A DNA stretch of 64,000 bases from Rhizobium tumorigenes (GCF_003240565.2 NZ_CP117255.1:1364001-1428000); one strand, 5' to 3'; numbered from the stretch's first letter, positions 56,453 through 64,000 are shown. Numbers and translations are program-made. Notes: generated by a model not told the origin, from the letters alone.

Positions 56453-58526
56453 TGAGGCTGCTCCCCCGGTCGGCGGCCTGCTCGCTGGCTATGGCTCGGA
56501 GCCGAGACTCTACAGCCTTGGCGATGGCGCCGCCGTCCACGCCGGCGGCAGTTGTTGCGGTCACATAGACGTTGGCCGTGAAAGGCGAATTGATTTGTTG
56601 AGGCTCATGGACGACAAGCGGCTGCAGGATGTCATCCTTCGTCTTCCCTGGCATCGTCTCCGTGGATCCACCGAACCCGGCTTTCCTCGCGTTCTCCGCA
56701 TCGGAGGTTCGGAAAACGGAGTCCACCTCGGCGCGCTGACGATCACTACCAGCTCTCAGCGGTTCCGCTTCGCCTGTATCCCGCGTCCGGTCCGCCTTAT
56801 CTGCCTGTGCCGCCGCCTTCGTGCCGGGAAGCGGCGGCATATAGTTTTGCTTTGTTTCAGCGGGAGGGGTAGGCGCAACATTGTCATCCTTCGCCTTGCC
56901 GGGGAAGAACTCGGGGGTCTTGATGAGACCAGGGGTCCCGCTACGCCCGGTCTGCGCCTTACTGGCTCGAGTCGCCGCAGTCTCCGGCGGGGCCTTCGCA
57001 TCGGTGCCTAGTCCGAAAACACCCTTAAGGGTATCGACAAGCCGCTTCGCCGGTGAAGTCTCGTAGCCATCCTTGTCCCTGAGAAACTCGAAGCCCAATG
57101 CTTTGTTGACGGTTTTCCCGCCATTATCCATGATCGCTTTGTTGCGCTCATCATCGGACTTTTTGTTTTCGGCGAGACGCTGTTGCCACTCCTCCTTAGT
57201 GGTTGGAACATCCTTGGAGATCTCATATGCGGCATAGGCGCCTAAGCCGACAAGGCCAAGCCGAACCGCGCCACGCATGCTTTTCGCAAACGCGGATCCA
57301 TATGATGCCCCGGCGGCGGCGCCGGTCTCCGCTGCGGTTCCCGCCATCCCTGAGAACAGTTTCGAGAAGCCGGAGAAGGCGAGCCCAATCGCCGAAGCCG
57401 CGACGCCAATTACCGACACCCCCAACGTGGTGAACGCTGCCGCCAGAGAAAGAACAGCGGCGATCGTTGGCGCCAGGACCCAGAACCCGATAAGCGCCAG
57501 AGCGGCGTTAAGAGGCCCGCCTAGGAAATCGACGAACGGCTTCATTTTATCTACGACCGCTGAGATCCGGGCGCCCAGTTCGTCAAACTGTTCCCTGATC
57601 CGAGAAGTGGGGTCGAAGAGGTCGCGGATTACGGAGACAAGCCGACCCGACCACTCAAGTATTTTGCTCCGGATCAAACCGGTATTTGCGTCGAACCATG
57701 CATTGATGCCTTCGACAGCCTCTGAGAACACCGGCATGAGCTGTGCGCCTACGAAGGTCCCGAAGGCTTTCAGCCGCTTCCCCAGGGCCGTGCTGGCGTC
57801 GCCAAGCCGGTCCGCAGCGTTTGCGCCGTCTTGGGACCAAACGACACCGAGCCTCCTCGCCTCTTCACGTGTAGCTTTAATAGAAGGCGCGCCGTCAGCG
57901 AGGATCTTGCCAAGCTCGGCGCCGGCCTTCCCGAAGATTTTGAAGGCTGCAGAATTGCGCGACAAGGGGTCCTTGATCTTTGTGAGGGCTACAACGGTGT
58001 CATCAAGGATTTCGTCCGTCGATCGCATCTTGCCGTGGGCGTCCTTGACGTGGACGCCGAGGGATCGAAATGCCTGGCCGAGCTGCTTGTTGCCTTTCCC
58101 GGCCAAGGCCGCATTAATCCCCATCTTTGCTATGGCGTTGTCAAAGGTCTCGATTTGAACGCCTGCTTGATCCGCTACGTGGTGCCACTCGGACAAAGCC
58201 TCAGTGGACGTCCCGAGCTTTGCCGCCATGTCGTGAATTTCGGAACCGGCATCCGAAGCGGACTTCGCCAAACCCCACGCTCCCGCAACAGCACCAGCGC
58301 TACCAGCGCCGAGGACGCCAAATAGAGTAGCAAGACGCCCAGAGGTGCGCGCGATACCGTCGCCAAGACCTTGGAAGCTCCGGCCTAAATTATTGACCGA
58401 CTTTCCGATGCGATCAAAGCTGATGCGCTTGCCAAAGGTTGATATCCTGGCGCTGATCCTCTGTATCGGTCCGGAGAGGCGATCTACTAGGCTGAGTCGC
58501 ACTGTTGCGTCGGCGGTGATGCTCAT
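56442..58526 (-). CDS. Phage tail tape-measure protein
   Basis: 694 residues. The N-terminal 250 residues are helical and Gly/Ala-rich with the tape-measure pattern (GSEIHDMAAKLGTSTEALSEW, MGINAALAGKGNKQLGQAF). A hydrophobic central stretch covers about 345-430 (LAPTIAAVLSLAAAFTTLGV). A Pro/Ala/Lys-rich linker and a C-terminal segment follow. It would set tail length and pass through the tail tube. No other tail genes are visible in the window, which is odd for a complete prophage. Confidence 0.8.
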   Translation of the reverse strand: MSITADATVRLSLVDRLSGPIQRISARISTFGKRISFDRIGKSVNNLGRSFQGLGDGIARTSGRLATLFGVLGAGSAGAVAGAWGLAKSASDAGSEIHDMAAKLGTSTEALSEWHHVADQAGVQIETFDNAIAKMGINAALAGKGNKQLGQAFRSLGVHVKDAHGKMRSTDEILDDTVVALTKIKDPLSRNSAAFKIFGKAGAELGKILADGAPSIKATREEARRLGVVWSQDGANAADRLGDASTALGKRLKAFGTFVGAQLMPVFSEAVEGINAWFDANTGLIRSKILEWSGRLVSVIRDLFDPTSRIREQFDELGARISAVVDKMKPFVDFLGGPLNAALALIGFWVLAPTIAAVLSLAAAFTTLGVSVIGVAASAIGLAFSGFSKLFSGMAGTAAETGAAAGASYGSAFAKSMRGAVRLGLVGLGAYAAYEISKDVPTTKEEWQQRLAENKKSDDERNKAIMDNGGKTVNKALGFEFLRDKDGYETSPAKRLVDTLKGVFGLGTDAKAPPETAATRASKAQTGRSGTPGLIKTPEFFPGKAKDDNVAPTPPAETKQNYMPPLPGTKAAAQADKADRTRDTGEAEPLRAGSDRQRAEVDSVFRTSDAENARKAGFGGSTETMPGKTKDDILQPLVVHEPQQINSPFTANVYVTATTAAGVDGGAIAKAVESRLRAIASEQAADRGSSLNDE

Positions 58527-59071
58527 TGGAACTGGACCTCGCTAACAGCCTGTCGGTCGGCACGAGCGTGCCAGCCGTCAAATATTTCGCCTGACTTAGA
58601 GGGGCGCCGCTTCGACACGTGCCTCTTTCGAAGAAAGACGCGGAAACCAAGGTGCGACGCCATACTGGAAAGCGATTTCAAGGTCGGCGACCGCTCACCA
58701 CGAGTCCACGAGTAGAAGCTCGAAGTTGAAACGCCGGCTTCAGTATTGAACCGAGATGTCGGCAATCCGGCGTCCGAGATTAGGCTCTCGATATGAGGCC
58801 AAAGGTCGGGACTATCGGCAGTACAGAGGAAGGGAGCCCCCCCGCTTCGGCCGGAAGCCATGACGTCGAAGCCGAGCGTTTGTGACAGGGCAACCAGATT
58901 GGCAAGTTGTGGAGACCGCGCACCACTCTTCCAAACGTAGAATGAGGTTATGGAAATCCCGCTTTTGTCTTCCATGTCGCCGAGCGACATCCCGAGATCG
59001 ACGCGGATCTGGTGAAGGAAGGTTAGGGCGGCGACCTGATCGGAAAGGTCGAGTTCTGTGGCTGTTTGCAA
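58523..59071 (-). CDS. Protein with two tandem XRE-like HTH repeats
   Basis: 182 residues from a TTG start with GAGGA upstream; the next Met would remove part of the first repeat. Two internally similar blocks are visible: SGISITSFYVWKSGARSPQL and AGVSTSSFYSWTRGERSPTL, each followed by a LGF-V hydrophobic end. Both look like Cro/XRE HTH units that arose by duplication. It overlaps the tape-measure start by 4 bp, an unusual pairing of a regulator and a tail gene. Confidence 0.7.
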   Translation of the reverse strand: MQTATELDLSDQVAALTFLHQIRVDLGMSLGDMEDKSGISITSFYVWKSGARSPQLANLVALSQTLGFDVMASGRSGGAPFLCTADSPDLWPHIESLISDAGLPTSRFNTEAGVSTSSFYSWTRGERSPTLKSLSSMASHLGFRVFLRKRHVSKRRPSKSGEIFDGWHARADRQAVSEVQFQ

Positions 59072-59318
59072 AGCGGAATCCTCATCGAGTACCGCTTCAC
59101 CATGCCAAAATTTCGACCCGCCTAGTTATCGGATCCGGCAATATCCGGCCTCTAGGCCTTCCCACTTTCTGCGAAGTCAGTTGCAAGGGCGATGTACGTA
59201 CCGGCTCCCTACAGGCGGCAGGGAAAGTGGCTCAGCAATACCGCTTGACGCGACCTAGCAGTATGACATTCTCCACTCTCGATTGGAGATACGCCGGCTT
59301 TCGCGAAGAGGAAATTTG

Positions 59319-59456
59319 ATGACTGACAAAGTTAAATCGATCCAGAGCAGTAGACCTGTGACGGTGATACAAACCGAACCTGGTAGTCACAAAGTAGGCA
59401 CTGCGCAGCCACTCACCACCGGCGAAGGCGCGGCTGCAAAACCACCGAAACGATGA
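59319..59456 (+). CDS. 45-residue peptide ending in KPPKR (copy 1)
   Basis: GAGGAAATTTG precedes the ATG. The peptide begins MTDKVKS and ends AQPLTTGEGAAAKPPKR. It is hydrophilic, Gly/Ala/Thr/Pro-rich, with a basic tail and no membrane segment. The next gene encodes a paralogue of exactly the same length. Both are divergent from the double-HTH gene. The function is unknown. Confidence 0.65.
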   Translation: MTDKVKSIQSSRPVTVIQTEPGSHKVGTAQPLTTGEGAAAKPPKR

Positions 59457-59497
59457 CCGCTGATTGCGAATTAGGCAGTAGATAAACGGAGTTTTTA

Positions 59498-59635
59498 ATG
59501 GCAGACAAACCTAGAGGCATTACCGGTGATAGTGCGCGGCCCATAGCAGTTCGGCCTGGGTCGGGCAATGAAGGGGCATCAGCGCAACCGGCAACTACTG
59601 GATCAGGTGCTCCGTCGAAGCCACCTAAGCGATAG
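59498..59635 (+). CDS. 45-residue peptide ending in KPPKR (copy 2)
   Basis: ACGGAG precedes the ATG by 8 bp. The peptide begins MADKPRG and ends AQPATTGSGAPSKPPKR. The last 17 residues share 13 identities with copy 1, and both start M-x-D-K. Copy 2 lies 41 bp downstream of copy 1. Its 3' end overlaps the 3' end of the convergent membrane-protein gene by 11 bp. Confidence 0.65.
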   Translation: MADKPRGITGDSARPIAVRPGSGNEGASAQPATTGSGAPSKPPKR

Positions 59636-60296
59636 GCTCAGCAAGCTCAAATTCGCTATCCGGTAGCCGCCACGAAACATCAACGCGTTTGATTGACGTT
59701 CTCGGAATGTACGTCATGGTGACATCTGCAGAGTTGCCAGTAATTTCAAACGACTGCAGCTTGTTTTTTTCATTCCATCGACCGGTGACGTATATGCCTA
59801 TACCGTCCTCGTTCATTAGTACCGGTGTCTTTGGCCGAGGCTTCATTATTGCGAAGTTTGCTTCCAGCACAATACCTGACTCCAGGAAAACTTGAACAAC
59901 AGTCCACGGCGCCGGATTTTGCATTATCGACTGCCACACGGATGACTCATGGTCGTCTCGGTAGATGCCAGCCGAGTTCATTGCAGTGCTTGTCGTACGC
60001 TCGCCTAGTGATCGCCATAGAATTCCAAGCGCAACAGAAACTACGCATGTAAGAAAAACGGCTTCCGCAACCTGGACGGCTTCGTAAATCTCGATCTGCA
60101 ATGGTGAGCGGTAAGAAAATAACCACGCCAGCGCTGATGAGATCGACCTGGCGACGACACCGAACGTGAGCACCTGAAGGAGGAAGTCTTCTGTCCGGTG
60201 AAGCCTACCCTTGCCAATTGTGGTGATTTTGTAAGCGAGGTAGCCTGCAACCAGAACGATCTGCAGTTCGTAAGGTAGCTTAAGCAATCCGTCCAA
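59625..60296 (-). CDS. Membrane protein, DUF6338-like (tentative)
   Basis: 223 residues from a TTG start with GAGGG 10 bp upstream. Three hydrophobic segments lie within the first 95 residues, followed by a cytoplasmic beta-rich domain (SSVWQSIMQNPAPWTVVQVFLESG, then GIGIYVTGRWNEKN). The layout resembles DUF6338 membrane proteins, but this is from memory. Its 3' end overlaps that of the second KPPKR peptide gene tail to tail. Confidence 0.6.
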   Translation of the reverse strand: MDGLLKLPYELQIVLVAGYLAYKITTIGKGRLHRTEDFLLQVLTFGVVARSISSALAWLFSYRSPLQIEIYEAVQVAEAVFLTCVVSVALGILWRSLGERTTSTAMNSAGIYRDDHESSVWQSIMQNPAPWTVVQVFLESGIVLEANFAIMKPRPKTPVLMNEDGIGIYVTGRWNEKNKLQSFEITGNSADVTMTYIPRTSIKRVDVSWRLPDSEFELAEPIA

Positions 60297-60774
60297 GTTT
60301 CACCCTCAGTTGCTATCCCACGGTATAAACCATGAGTGACAGTTTAGCCTAGCGTTTCAGGCCTTAGCCTCAAACCGACTTCCATCAGTGCTGGTCAAAC
60401 GAGCTCGAACGTTCGCCCAATTGGTTTGGTGAAATAATCACATAGGCGGCGGCGCCCTGCTCTATCGGTTTCGGCAATTCAGAGTGCAAATCTTATATCT
60501 TTGCTTGAGGCGGCGTAAGATCAATGTGGCGGCTTAAGACGGTTGATCCTCCGGAGCAAAAATAAGAACCGGACGCAAGATATCGCCATGCAAACTGCAT
60601 GTCGGATTGATCTCCGGTGCCATGGTGCACCGGATGACTTTAGCTTTCCCCCTGCTGTAACATTATGCATGGTGCATATAGGATATGCGCTACGGCTATT
60701 TCTGTCGCTAGCGAGAGCTTGCGCGGCCGCGCTCCCCGCACCCGGCTGGGGTGGCCGGAGTACCTTTGCTTTTC
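60297..60774. other. 478-bp intergenic region with three TGCA-centred palindromes
   Basis: I see no gene here. It contains three small perfect inverted repeats within 92 bp: CATGCA-N3-TGCATG (60587-60601), CCGGTGC-N6-GCACCGG (60614-60633) and TATGCA-N3-TGCATA (60664-60678). The second and third share CATGGTGCA. They lie upstream of the membrane-protein gene and downstream of the small-gene operon. Regulatory or partition-site roles are possible. Confidence 0.5.
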
Positions 60775-61098
60775 CTAAAGTAGCGACTGCGCCGCCTCGG
60801 CGGTGTGCTCCGCATAGTAAGCCATGCATCGCTTTTCGTAGGCGACGTCAGCGATGCCGCACTCTTCGGCCTGGCCTGCGGCCTTCAACGCTTCGAAGGT
60901 ATCGCGGTCCATCTCGCGAGCATCGTGCCATCTGGGCACCGGCAGGAAGGGGAGAGCGCCAAGGTGATAGTACGTGTAGGCCATCGCCATGTCCTGATCC
61001 GTCAATTCGATATCATCCAGATCGTCGGCGGCGGCCTTAAAGGCTTCTCGCCAAAGCTGGCTGGCGCTCTTATGAATTGGCGTTTCAATCTCGGACAT
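60775..61098 (-). CDS. Small hypothetical protein of the island operon
   Basis: 107 residues from the Met giving MSEIETP; GGAGAG of the preceding in-frame ATG codon serves as its ribosome-binding site. It is acidic and helical, rich in Asp/Glu/Ala (AADDLDDIELTDQDMA). Last gene of the minus-strand series. Not recognised. Confidence 0.6.
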   Translation of the reverse strand: MSEIETPIHKSASQLWREAFKAAADDLDDIELTDQDMAMAYTYYHLGALPFLPVPRWHDAREMDRDTFEALKAAGQAEECGIADVAYEKRCMAYYAEHTAEAAQSLL

Positions 61099-61188
61099 AG
61101 GTCTCTCCATGATGGGTGTGCCGACGCAGCCAGTAAGGGCTTAGCAGCAGCGTCGACACGCCGGGGGTTGACGGCCCCGGCATTCGTA

Positions 61189-61473
61189 TTAGTCGGCCTC
61201 GAAGTTGAGCGGGCGCCCTGATGCCGCAGCTTTTATCGAGCGCTTCCACAAATCGCTGATGTAGGCCTTGCGATCTGCATCGTTCCTTGCGCCTGAGGTT
61301 GCTGGCTCTTTTACAGCGGGCGCGGTGCCAGAGGCGGGAGCGGCCTGGTCGCGCCGATGCTCCGGCAAAACGAATGTACGACCCGCGAGACGCTCGCTTT
61401 TTCGCTCCTGAGCGATGGCGGCATGAAGAGCGATGCGGCGCTTATTCTTTTCTTCCCAGTTGTCATCGCTCAT
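61189..61473 (-). CDS. Small hydrophilic hypothetical protein
   Basis: 94 residues from MSDDNWEEKNKRRI, with AAGGGGG upstream. It begins as a charged helix and ends RKAYISDLWKRSIKAA. The start is 2 bp after the stop of the preceding small membrane protein gene. Not recognised. Confidence 0.65.
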   Translation of the reverse strand: MSDDNWEEKNKRRIALHAAIAQERKSERLAGRTFVLPEHRRDQAAPASGTAPAVKEPATSGARNDADRKAYISDLWKRSIKAAASGRPLNFEAD

Positions 61474-61475
61474 GA

Positions 61476-61730
61476 TCAAGCCCCCTTGTTGTTGCGAATT
61501 AGTTCTTCAACGCCAGGAAAGGTGTCCCACCCGAGACGTTCAGCTTTCGCTGCGATACGTCCCCGCTCCATAACTGTGGCGCGCGATGGTCCTCGGTCCA
61601 AGTGAGCAGGAGTTTGACGGCGACCACGTTTGGGCCGCCTGCTCTGTTCCTCTCGGAGAGTGCGGGCGATGATCATTGCCGCGACCAACGCGACGAATGC
61701 GCCGAATATAAAGTAAAGGATTTCAGACAT
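61476..61730 (-). CDS. Small single-pass membrane protein
   Basis: 84 residues from MSEILYFIFG. One N-terminal membrane helix (ILYFIFGAFVALVAAMIIA) is followed by a strongly basic cytoplasmic tail (EEQSRRPKRGRRQ). It overlaps the preceding gene by 8 bp. It resembles phage-type holin or spanin-like small membrane proteins only in layout; I do not claim that function. Confidence 0.65.
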   Translation of the reverse strand: MSEILYFIFGAFVALVAAMIIARTLREEQSRRPKRGRRQTPAHLDRGPSRATVMERGRIAAKAERLGWDTFPGVEELIRNNKGA

Positions 61731-62019
61731 TCTGGGCTCCAAGTGCCGACCTAGCGAACTCCAAGTCAATACGGGCTTCCCGAAGTCTCGTAAGCGCGAC
61801 CGAGTGAATGGCATGGGCCGCAACGCATTTCTTCTGAACTCTGGTCGCCACCTTGACATCATCTGAGAAGTCTCGCCGGCGGAGATCGAGCGTTGCTATC
61901 CGAACATCGGCTTCGGCCCGTCGCAACGCGGCGATAGCCAAGTTGAATTCACGCCAACTCGCGGTTTTGAGGCGGACACTATCGGCGCGGTCCGCGATGA
62001 GAGAGGTCGCGGTCTGCAT
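61723..62019 (-). CDS. Small helical hypothetical protein
   Basis: 98 residues from MQTATSLIADR, with GGAGCTTTGAC upstream. It is almost entirely alpha-helical and alanine/arginine-rich, probably coiled-coil (AALRRAEADVRIATLDLRRR). It starts 2 bp after the stop of the preceding gene. Confidence 0.65.
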   Translation of the reverse strand: MQTATSLIADRADSVRLKTASWREFNLAIAALRRAEADVRIATLDLRRRDFSDDVKVATRVQKKCVAAHAIHSVALTRLREARIDLEFARSALGAQNV

Positions 62020-62020
62020 G

Positions 62021-62587
62021 TCAAAGCTCCGAATCCACTGCCAGCAGTGCTCTGGGATCCGCGAATTCACTCCGATTTACAATGATCCCGCTACCCTCGG
62101 CCTGCCGGGCGATCTTCTCGCGCGTCAGCTCCAAGGTGGCAATTTCATCTGTTAGACGCTTGGTCTCAAGCTCGCGCTCGGAGGAGGATAGCGGTTTGCC
62201 TACACCGGCTGCCTCGGCTACAGCATCGGCAACCATAGCGGCACGAATAACACTCCGAAAGCCGATCGCACACAACGCTCCGAGATTGCTTTCTCGCCGA
62301 TGGAGCGCAGCACCGAGCCCGCAGCCGTCAAGATGCATACCAGGTGTCGCGAGGTTGCCAGGCGAGTAAAAGTTGCGAGCAGCGGCCTCCTCATTCGCAA
62401 GGAGGGAATCAACGCGCTGTTCGATTTCATCAACCGACAATGGCGCACGTTCGACGGCGGCACGCTTGTTTTGAGCTGCAACAATTTCGATATGGATTTG
62501 CTCAAGATCAGCACGGATCTCGGCATCGATATTGGCCTTGGTGGAGAAAAGGCCGGAGAGCTTATCGGCGAGGCTCGGTTTCTTCAT
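62021..62587 (-). CDS. Helical hypothetical protein with coiled coil
   Basis: 188 residues from MKKPSLADKLSGLF. Two charged helical regions (about 20-65 and 130-165) flank a Gly-rich centre (LATPGMHLDGCGLGAAL). It starts 3 bp after the stop of the preceding gene. Not recognised. Confidence 0.65.
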   Translation of the reverse strand: MKKPSLADKLSGLFSTKANIDAEIRADLEQIHIEIVAAQNKRAAVERAPLSVDEIEQRVDSLLANEEAAARNFYSPGNLATPGMHLDGCGLGAALHRRESNLGALCAIGFRSVIRAAMVADAVAEAAGVGKPLSSSERELETKRLTDEIATLELTREKIARQAEGSGIIVNRSEFADPRALLAVDSEL

Positions 62588-62589
62588 TA

Positions 62590-63057
62590 TCAAATCTCCA
62601 TATCGTCAGATGATATGCCGTGGGCGAGTGCGAAGTTGCGAACAAGATCGCGAAGACGCGCGGCATGCTCCCATCGATCGTTGAGAATTTCGTATTCAGC
62701 TTCGAGGCGCCGCATCTGTCGCTCAACGCGGTCAATTTCCTCTTTGACAACTTTAATTTCATTGTGCGCGGCTGCGATGATCGTTCGCTCATGCTCATCT
62801 TCTAGCGCGGAGATTTCTGGATCCGTGGACCGAAGATACCCGGACCTTTGCTCGTTTCGAGATTCAGCGGTTTCTACTGGCGGGCGACCGATGGAATCTC
62901 GCCGCGCAATATCCTGCCTGATCCGCAACTGGCCAAGAACCTCCCCCAAGGCTCTGCGCTCTGTAGAATTGCGCATAAGGAGGGAGTGGGCGTTGTTGGC
63001 ATCCGAAATGTATCGCCGGAGGCGAACAATATCGATATGGAAGATGGGTTGGGGCAT
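62590..63057 (-). CDS. Charged coiled-coil hypothetical protein
   Basis: 155 residues from MPQPIFHIDIVRLRR, with GAGGAC upstream. The C-terminal 80 residues are a heptad-like charged helix (EIKVVKEEIDRVERQMRRLEAE). It lies 80 bp after the stop of the next gene upstream. Not recognised. Confidence 0.65.
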   Translation of the reverse strand: MPQPIFHIDIVRLRRYISDANNAHSLLMRNSTERRALGEVLGQLRIRQDIARRDSIGRPPVETAESRNEQRSGYLRSTDPEISALEDEHERTIIAAAHNEIKVVKEEIDRVERQMRRLEAEYEILNDRWEHAARLRDLVRNFALAHGISSDDMEI

Positions 63058-63136
63058 GCCAGTCCTCTTTGGTGTGGACTTAGCAGTACAGCCATTTTTT
63101 GGGTCATGCGCGCATTCGAGTGACCCACTGTAAAGA

Positions 63137-63502
63137 TCAACTTCGGAGATCGCGCCGGATAGTCTTGTCGCTTGGCATCTTCCCACCGTTCTCAACGATG
63201 ATCTTTTTTAGTGTATGCTTCGGCTCTGAAAAATATTCGTTATCTACGTTGATCTTTATCGATATAGCCATCATCTCCGCTGCGATGCGCCGGTCTGACA
63301 TTCCCGGTCGATAAAGCCGGTTTGCGAGATAGCGGATAAGCTCCCCTCGCTGGACGGCTCGTACAGAGACAACGGTAGGGTCGCGTTCGAGAAGGTGTTT
63401 TGCGCGGAGCAACAAAGCGCCAACACCAGGCGGGCATTCTGCCTCCACCAAGTTAAGAAGCCTGAGAGCTTGAATAACGTCCGCGTAAGCCGGGCTAGTC
63501 AT
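63137..63502 (-). CDS. Hypothetical protein at head of the small-gene operon
   Basis: 121 residues from MTSPAYADVIQAL. It is helical, with a basic C-terminal part (PKHTLKKIIVENGGKMPSDKTIRRDL) that could be a DNA-binding HTH; this is tentative. It is the first gene after the iteron-like cluster, one copy of which lies 10 bp upstream of its start. Confidence 0.6.
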   Translation of the reverse strand: MTSPAYADVIQALRLLNLVEAECPPGVGALLLRAKHLLERDPTVVSVRAVQRGELIRYLANRLYRPGMSDRRIAAEMMAISIKINVDNEYFSEPKHTLKKIIVENGGKMPSDKTIRRDLRS

Positions 63503-63511
63503 TCGTTGATC

Positions 63512-63750
63512 CCGTGTCAGGGCTGAGCCATAAAAACTTTTCCATGTAAACGCCTCGTTATCTACTGTGTTGTTTTCATTGCGGATTCAATCTTATTTTA
63601 CTTTTTGCTTTTTCTGTAAGGTTTTGCCCTGACACTCCGACACCGGAAGCTAAGAGCCTGAAAATAAGGAATGATCCGTGTCAGGGCTGAAATCCGTGTC
63701 AGAGCTGATATCCTGACACCAAACCGTGTCAGGACACGGTGTCAGGGCTG
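63512..63750. repeat. Iteron-like cluster of CCGTGTCAGGGCTGA repeats
   Basis: Seven copies of the core GTGTCAGG occur, allowing one mismatch. Plus orientation: 63512-63526, 63676-63690, 63694-63708 (one mismatch), 63724-63733 and 63737-63750. Inverted: 63626-63635 and 63712-63719. An AT-rich tract (63561-63625) lies between the first and second copies. The layout (repeats plus AT-rich DNA beside a primase gene) is that of a replication origin or of an initiator/regulator binding site. The last copies lie within the primase 3' end. Confidence 0.65.
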
Positions 63751-64000
63751 GAACTATCGTTTCTGACCTCAATCCCGATGTAACAGGACGCGCGTTTTTC
63801 TGATCGCGGTCCCGGCATGCGACCTGTGCTGATCTCTGAAAATGCGTTTTGCAGCGCCTCACCAAACCGGTTTTTTGCCGATGGCTTTAATCCAGCATCC
63901 GCGCACCACTCAATGTAGACGCGATACAAAGCATCCACCGGAGTACGTCGCTCCGAAACGATTTTACAGCAATCATTGACGAACTCTCGAACCGGGCTCG
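63729..64000 (-). CDS. P4/D5-type primase-helicase, C-terminal part (5' end outside window)
   Basis: The frame is open to the window edge. The visible 90 residues start SPVREFVNDCC, then TPVDALYRVYIEWCADAGL and KNRFGEAL. This is the C-terminal winged-helix region typical of phage and plasmid primase-helicases of the D5/P4-alpha type. The stop codon falls inside one of the iteron-like repeats, which encode the last residues SPDTVS. The gene indicates an element with its own replication function. Confidence 0.75.
   Translation of the reverse strand, partial: SPVREFVNDCCKIVSERRTPVDALYRVYIEWCADAGLKPSAKNRFGEALQNAFSEISTGRMPGPRSEKRASCYIGIEVRNDSSSPDTVS

Noticed and set aside
58882..59319. 145-codon plus-strand frame ending at the first KPPKR peptide
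   Set aside because: It is mostly antisense to the double-HTH gene and has no recognisable features, though its stop overlaps the peptide start.
60521..60829. 102-codon minus-strand frame in the palindrome region
   Set aside because: It overlaps the end of the small-gene operon, has no ribosome-binding site, and its composition is not protein-like.
62300..63133. 277-codon plus-strand frame opposite the small-gene operon
   Set aside because: Composition is Ser/Arg-rich shadow; the minus-strand genes are tightly coupled with good ribosome-binding sites.

Overview
The window looks like a chromosomal segment of a Rhizobiaceae alphaproteobacterium of the Agrobacterium/Rhizobium group. The evidence is the intact gbpR-chvE-gguABC sugar locus, a rhizobial-type L-arabinonate dehydratase, the minus-strand block rlpA-dac-tmk-holB-metG-tatD-MBL, and generally high GC with short intergenic gaps. 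All assignments come from reading the sequence and remembered family features; no database search was run.

Layout. 1-8.4 kb: LysR regulator GbpR, divergent from the ChvE sugar-binding protein, the GguAB ABC transporter, GguC and L-arabinonate dehydratase, which form an aldose uptake and oxidative pentose module. 8.5-9.9 kb: a DUF6880-type protein. 10.2-12.4 kb: tRNA-Gln(CTG) followed by an integrase N-terminal remnant and an unusual gene joining a proteasome/HslV-like N-terminus to a SEC-C tail; this looks like the scar of an integrated element. 12.4-17.1 kb: a 1551-residue protein made of 192 consecutive octapeptides in unbroken register, arranged in ten 136-residue super-repeats. 17-31 kb: conserved housekeeping and signalling genes (PilZ, PAS, rhomboid, CBS, patatin, hisI, folE, an IscU/NifU-like protein, yidD, thrS, a PlsC-like acyltransferase, flavoproteins, DUF2336, pcaD). 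31.5-33.3 kb: malQ. 33.3-43.6 kb: a LysR-controlled 5-oxoprolinase cluster (pxpA, biotin carrier, biotin carboxylase, pxpB, pxpC) followed by a complete Liv-type ABC importer.

At 43.9-45.6 kb an ISNCY-like insertion sequence lies between two convergent operons, flanked by a 13-bp direct repeat. From 45.7 to 53.2 kb a minus-strand run encodes MBL hydrolase, TatD, MetG, HolB, Tmk, a DD-carboxypeptidase-like protein with altered motifs, and RlpA.

From tRNA-Ser(TGA) at 54.1 kb to the right edge the character changes to a mobile island. It holds an AlpA/excisionase-like HTH gene, a ribbon-helix-helix regulator beside a perfect 15-bp inverted repeat, an AT-rich orphan gene, a phage tape-measure protein preceded by a protein with two tandem HTH repeats, a pair of paralogous 45-residue peptides ending in KPPKR next to a membrane protein, a tightly packed series of small unknown genes, an iteron-like repeat cluster, and the C-terminus of a P4/D5-type primase-helicase running off the edge.

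The most novel items are the octad-repeat protein, the HslV-like/SEC-C gene, and the KPPKR peptide pair with its membrane-protein neighbour.
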